Assembly (NCBI GenBank): GCA_019116885.1
Contig: DXAU01000022.1
Span: 1-48,532, forward strand
DNA length: 48,532 nucleotides
Source of the DNA: Candidatus Mediterraneibacter pullistercoris
GTDB lineage: Bacteria; Bacillota; Clostridia; Lachnospirales; Lachnospiraceae
Reading direction: 5' to 3'
In this document: positions 44,850-48,532 of the stretch, piece by piece
Position numbering within the stretch: position 1 is the stretch's first letter
Layout: every line of letters starts with the position of its first letter
Made by a program: the position numbers and the translations under genes
Notes under the pieces: model-generated
Seen by the model: only the letters and a program-made list of their open reading frames with translations
The model's database searches: none
What the model was told of the DNA's origin: nothing

Positions 44850-46289
44850 ATGGAAAGAATACAGACACTATATATTGTTCTTCTTAAATACACCTATGTG
44901 GTCACAAAGAGAATTGATGAAACAATAAGAAATGTATTGATCTGGCTGTTTTCTTTTCTCCTAATCTCTTTGTGTATATACAATTATGCTATATGGTCCA
45001 GAGTGGCAACCACAACTCAGTTTCAGAGGGACTTGCTGGGATGTTTATGTCTGGCAGCAATCGGGCTGTTTAGTGTGAATGGTGAACTGAAAAGAATTAA
45101 GTGGAACCGAAAGATAGTTTTTATATGGTATATATTGGGAGGGCTGATCTTTCTGTCAGGTCTGCTTCATTCGGTGGAAAACAGCTATTGGCTCTGGTCA
45201 TTTACAATGTTGATCGGCTTTCCGGGCTTTTATTTGATATGGCACAACAGAAAAGATTATAGCACACTTTTTGATATCATCAGCAGTGCGATGCTTATTA
45301 TAGTTTTAATCTATTTTGTTATCTGCCTATGCACGGTCAGCAGCCAGTTATATATTAGCGGAAGATATTGGGGAGTGATGAGAAATCCCAATCATCTGGG
45401 AAAAGTTGCCGCATCTGGAATGATTGCCGTTTTATATCTTTACTTCAGACTGAAAGACAGGTACAGGTGGATGTTGGGGATTCCTGGCGGGATCTGTGTG
45501 ATCCTGGCGATTTTGTCTGGTTCAAGATCATCCATGATCATAATGGCTGCACAGTTGCTCGTATTTATCTCAGGTAATATTCAGTTTTGTATGAGCGACA
45601 GGGCATATATCAAAACTGCTACGGGAATGATCGGTTTCATATTGATCGGAGCAGCAGCATGTTTTCTTGCCGGAAAAAGTCTTGACTATTGCCAAATGGT
45701 TCATGATATGAGCATGGTTCATGCCAGTACTGTGACTTCAGTTCCGGATGAGACGAAAGAAAGTTCAGGGCAACAGGAGGAATCTGTCGAAGAGAATCAA
45801 ACCATTTCCAAAGGAGAAACGACAAAACAAAACAGCAGCGTTTTGGCGAACAGATTTTCTGTAGACGGAAAATCTGTGGATCAAATTTCCAGCGGGAGGA
45901 TAACGATATGGAAATATTTTATTGCGCGTTTTAACCTGTTCGGAAATAACTGGACAAGATATACTCCCGGTACGCCGGAATACACATATCAGTGGGCTCA
46001 CAATGATGTGATCGAGATATCCTACCGTTCGGGAGTGATCGCGGGAGTCTTTGACGCTTTGTTTCTGGTATATCTGGGAATATATGTACTAAAGACCATG
46101 TTTTCTAAAAGAAATAAAGTATATCAGTTTTTTACTTCTTTTTCAATAATAGCTTACTGCGGATATGCCATGTTTGAGGTGATATCCTTTCCTTTCAGTA
46201 TGCAATATACCTTTATGTGTTTTGCATCATTGATACCTGTATTTGAACGGAGGAACGAATTATGGTCCAGGCACCGGAAGTCTCGATAA
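44850..46289 (+). CDS. O-antigen ligase/polymerase-like membrane protein (Wzy/WaaL superfamily)
   Basis: The 479-residue product has about eleven hydrophobic segments and an extracytoplasmic loop of about 85 residues (from residue 280) rich in Ser, Glu and Gln. The family features RNPNHLGKVAASG, LSGSRSSMIIMAAQLL and the late QWAHNDVIEISYRSG are kept; His and Arg in such stretches act in polymer transfer in known members. Proteins of this type polymerise or ligate glycan units outside the membrane, and so suggest a polysaccharide besides the phosphoglycerol polymer. It overlaps the next gene by 28 bases. A GAGGTTAGGAG site lies 10 bases before ATG 44850. Confidence 0.85.
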   Translation: MERIQTLYIVLLKYTYVVTKRIDETIRNVLIWLFSFLLISLCIYNYAIWSRVATTTQFQRDLLGCLCLAAIGLFSVNGELKRIKWNRKIVFIWYILGGLIFLSGLLHSVENSYWLWSFTMLIGFPGFYLIWHNRKDYSTLFDIISSAMLIIVLIYFVICLCTVSSQLYISGRYWGVMRNPNHLGKVAASGMIAVLYLYFRLKDRYRWMLGIPGGICVILAILSGSRSSMIIMAAQLLVFISGNIQFCMSDRAYIKTATGMIGFILIGAAACFLAGKSLDYCQMVHDMSMVHASTVTSVPDETKESSGQQEESVEENQTISKGETTKQNSSVLANRFSVDGKSVDQISSGRITIWKYFIARFNLFGNNWTRYTPGTPEYTYQWAHNDVIEISYRSGVIAGVFDALFLVYLGIYVLKTMFSKRNKVYQFFTSFSIIAYCGYAMFEVISFPFSMQYTFMCFASLIPVFERRNELWSRHRKSR

Positions 46290-47458
46290 TCACCCCCATT
46301 TATAACGGGGAAAAATATCTCAAGGAATGTATTGACAGTATTTTGAACCAGACATTTGCAGATTTTGAGCTTATCTGTGTTGATGATGGCTCTACGGATC
46401 ATACAAATGAGATATTAGACGAATACAAAACGAAAGATCACAGAGTCCGGGTTTATCATCAGAAAAATCAGTATGCCGGAGTGGCAAGAAATACAGGTAT
46501 GGATCATGCAGAAGGTAAGTATATCCTGTTTCTCGACAGTGATGATTTTTTTCAGCCTGACATGGTTGAGAAACTGTATGAACAGATTGAAAAAGATAAA
46601 GCGGATATATGCGTATGCGCAGGTTATCAATATGATGACAAAAATAAGATCTCGATTGCGGAAAATGGATATTTGAATCATAAATTAGTGCCAGAGGTCA
46701 TTCCTTTCTCTGTACGGGAAGCGGAGGAAGTTATCTTTAATTTCACAACGATGCATCTGTATAATAAAATGTTCCGTTTTGACTTTATCAAAGAGAATGG
46801 TATCAGGTTTAAGCCATATCGTCTGGGTGAAGATGCTGGATTTGTGCTTCATGCTCTGGCTCTGGCAAAGAGTATTACGATTGTTGATGAGAAGCTGTTT
46901 CACTATCGGATCAATACGGGCATCAGCGTGACTGACTCTGCCCCTGGAAATATTATGGCAGGGTATAATACTCTGTTGGAGGCTAGGAGCGAGCTGATCG
47001 AACGAGGTGTTTATACAGAGAAATTGCAGAAAAGTTTTGCCAATAAAGCATTGGGAAACTGTATGTATTTTTTCAAGAAAGCCAGCACTTTTGAAGCTTA
47101 CTGCAGGTTATATGAAAATCTTGTAAATGGCGGCTTTAAAGATCTGGACATAGTGGATCACGGAAAAGAGTATTTCTATGTAGAAAAGAACTATAAGAAT
47201 TTTCTTAAAATGATGGAGTGTAAAGATCCATTTAGATATCTGTTCGGACAATATGTTGATCTGAAAGCAGTTAATTATAGCCAGTCAGTTCAGATCAAAA
47301 AGAATAAGAAAGAGCTGAAAAAGGTTAAACAAGAATTGAAAAGGATAAAAGAAGAACTGAAAGAAAAAGATAGAAGAATAAAAGAAATACGAAATTCAGA
47401 AACCTACTTGATAGGTAAAGCATTGCTGTGGCTGCCCAGAAAGATACTGGGGAAATAG
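46262..47458 (+). CDS. GT2-family glycosyltransferase with C-terminal coiled coil
   Basis: The 398-residue product has the GT-A fold start VSIITPIYNGEKYLKECIDS, ICVDDGSTD, GVARNTGMDHAEGKYILFLD and the DxD-type SDDFF, then a region with YRLGEDAGFVLHALALAK. It would add one sugar to a lipid-linked or wall glycan; donor unknown. The C-terminal 55 residues form a strongly charged helix (KNKKELKKVKQELKRIKEEL), a likely coiled coil for dimer or membrane contact. GGAGGAACG lies before ATG 46262, inside the end of the preceding gene. A promoter-like box and a new gene follow. Confidence 0.93.
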   Translation: MVQAPEVSIITPIYNGEKYLKECIDSILNQTFADFELICVDDGSTDHTNEILDEYKTKDHRVRVYHQKNQYAGVARNTGMDHAEGKYILFLDSDDFFQPDMVEKLYEQIEKDKADICVCAGYQYDDKNKISIAENGYLNHKLVPEVIPFSVREAEEVIFNFTTMHLYNKMFRFDFIKENGIRFKPYRLGEDAGFVLHALALAKSITIVDEKLFHYRINTGISVTDSAPGNIMAGYNTLLEARSELIERGVYTEKLQKSFANKALGNCMYFFKKASTFEAYCRLYENLVNGGFKDLDIVDHGKEYFYVEKNYKNFLKMMECKDPFRYLFGQYVDLKAVNYSQSVQIKKNKKELKKVKQELKRIKEELKEKDRRIKEIRNSETYLIGKALLWLPRKILGK

Positions 47459-47500
47459 TATTTGGCTAAAATATTTCTGTACTATTAGATAGAATAGATG

Positions 47501-47506
47501 TATAAT
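47501..47506 (+). promoter_or_regulatory. -10 box before the CapD-type gene
   Basis: TATAAT at 47501-47506 lies 53 bases before ATG 47559; a weak -35 (TGTACT, 47478-47483) has a 17-base spacer. The gap of 100 bases between genes is AT-rich and has no clear terminator. Confidence 0.45.
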
Positions 47507-47558
47507 GGGCATGATATGAATGATATGTCATGACGAGAGATAAAGGCAGGGTAGATAC

Positions 47559-48532
47559 ATGTTGGGGAAAGGTAAAAGACGGGCAATACTGCTGGCAGTA
47601 GCAGATGCTCTGATTGTTATATTCAGCGCAATACTTTCATTAAAGCTGCGCTTTAATTTCTATGCGGTTCCAGATGTGTTTATACATCCGATGTTATATT
47701 GTATTCCGATCGATATATTGATCGCTGTTTTTGTGATGCGCTTTTTCAGACTTTATAACAGAGTGTGGGCTTATGCTTCTGTAGAGGAGAGCGTGTCTAT
47801 TTTCAAAGCGTCGGTATGCATAGAATTTCTTTACATCGTATATAGGACTCTTTTTCAGATTCCAACTCCCAGAAGTTTTTATATATTTGACGGAGTGCTG
47901 ATTTTTCTGCTTTTTCTTACCATCCGTTTCAGCAGACGGCTGCAGAAACAGCTATTCCCGGGAAAGACAGACAATAGAGCAAGAAAACGGACGATGCTGG
48001 TCGGAGGCGGCTCTGCAGCTTCAATACTAATACAAGAGACGCAGCGGGCAGTGAATAGGGAAAGGAATATCGTCTGCATTGTGGATGACAATAAGGATAA
48101 AAAAGGAAAATATCTGAGGAATGTCCCGATCGTGGGAACAAGAGAAGATATTCCAGCCATGGCACAGCGATATAAGATAGATGAGATCATCATTTCAATT
48201 CCCTCGGCAAGCGGTGAGGCAGTTCAGAGTATCCTGGAGATCTGTCATGAGACAAATGCAAAGGTAAGGATTTTGCCGGCTATTGCTACAGGATTTACGG
48301 AGTCCCTTACGGAGTTTGTCCGTGAGGTCAGATATGAGGATCTTCTGGGGCGTGCGCCTGTGAAAGTAAACCAGGCTGGTATCGGAGATTTTATCAGAGG
48401 GAAGACAGTTCTTGTAACGGGCGGGGGCGGCTCCATTGGCTCGGAACTTTGCAGACAGATCGTGAAATATGAGCCTCACACACTCATTATCTTTGACATC
48501 TATGAGAACAATGCATACGATATCCAGATGGA
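47559..48532 (+). CDS. CapD/FlaA1-type nucleotide-sugar 4,6-dehydratase (3' end missing)
   Basis: The frame is open from ATG 47559 to the window end, giving 324 codons of a protein usually 600-640 residues long. The start has four hydrophobic segments (about residues 7-30, 43-65, 80-100 and 108-125), then a Rossmann-like domain (MLVGGGSAASILIQE, IVCIVDDNKDKKGKYL, VPIVGTREDI) and the beginning of the catalytic SDR domain (VLVTGGGGSIGSELCRQIV, near residue 290). Such membrane-bound enzymes start synthesis of rare amino sugars (for example from UDP-GlcNAc) for capsule or glycan. The catalytic Thr/Ser-Met-Lys part is outside the window. It probably begins another glycan gene set downstream. Confidence 0.92.
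   Translation, partial: MLGKGKRRAILLAVADALIVIFSAILSLKLRFNFYAVPDVFIHPMLYCIPIDILIAVFVMRFFRLYNRVWAYASVEESVSIFKASVCIEFLYIVYRTLFQIPTPRSFYIFDGVLIFLLFLTIRFSRRLQKQLFPGKTDNRARKRTMLVGGGSAASILIQETQRAVNRERNIVCIVDDNKDKKGKYLRNVPIVGTREDIPAMAQRYKIDEIIISIPSASGEAVQSILEICHETNAKVRILPAIATGFTESLTEFVREVRYEDLLGRAPVKVNQAGIGDFIRGKTVLVTGGGGSIGSELCRQIVKYEPHTLIIFDIYENNAYDIQM

Noticed and set aside
1-48532. Prophage, transposon or plasmid region
   Set aside because: No integrase, transposase, phage structural gene, tRNA or att-like repeat was seen; all genes are co-directional.

Overview
The window is 48.5 kb of chromosome from a low-to-moderate GC Gram-positive bacterium. The best fit is Clostridia, probably family Lachnospiraceae. 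The reasons are the uvrBA pair next to an mreB-type gene, the recD2-comF overlap, a cdaA-cdaR operon preceded by two clostridial-type membrane proteins, and large secreted proteins built from GWW-type wall-binding repeats. Every gene I can support lies on the + strand. I see no rRNA, tRNA, CRISPR array, transposase or phage gene. Genus and species cannot be set from the sequence alone.

Region 1 (1-9055) is housekeeping: uvrB (5' end cut by the window edge), uvrA, a promoter/stem-loop/small-ORF leader, an mreB-family actin gene, recD2 helicase, and comF, whose conserved N-terminus lies upstream of any standard start codon.

Region 2 (9040-15804) looks like one long operon with its own promoter and a terminator: two membrane proteins of unknown role, diadenylate cyclase cdaA, its regulator cdaR, an HPr-like protein, a sugar-nucleotide-type nucleotidyltransferase, and an LCP (LytR-CpsA-Psr) ligase that would attach polymers to peptidoglycan.

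Region 3 (15987-44784) is a large wall-teichoic-acid-like locus. wecB, a TagA/WecG-family transferase and wecC could make and use UDP-ManNAc or UDP-ManNAcA for a linkage unit. A double-domain GT4 enzyme follows. There are two separate TagGH-type ABC exporters, four CDP-glycerol glycerophosphotransferase-family proteins of different architecture, TagD (CDP-glycerol synthesis), an IspD/TarI-like cytidylyltransferase paired with an SDR protein, and two membrane acyltransferase genes, one a tandem fusion. Interleaved are three secreted proteins with different catalytic domains (GH25 muramidase, YkuD L,D-transpeptidase, SGNH/SASA-type esterase) that carry the same 22-residue GWW repeats, about 14 copies each. 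The simplest reading is a locus that makes an acylated phosphoglycerol polymer and also encodes surface enzymes that may bind the wall through a shared anchor.

Region 4 (44850-48532) starts a further glycopolymer set: an O-antigen ligase/polymerase-like membrane protein, a GT2 glycosyltransferase, and the first half of a CapD/FlaA1-type nucleotide-sugar dehydratase that runs off the window.

The strongest candidate for something undescribed is the shared-repeat enzyme set embedded in the polymer locus. Next are the ManNAcA-type linkage-unit gene order, the fused acyltransferase with an internal start, and the IspD-SDR pair.
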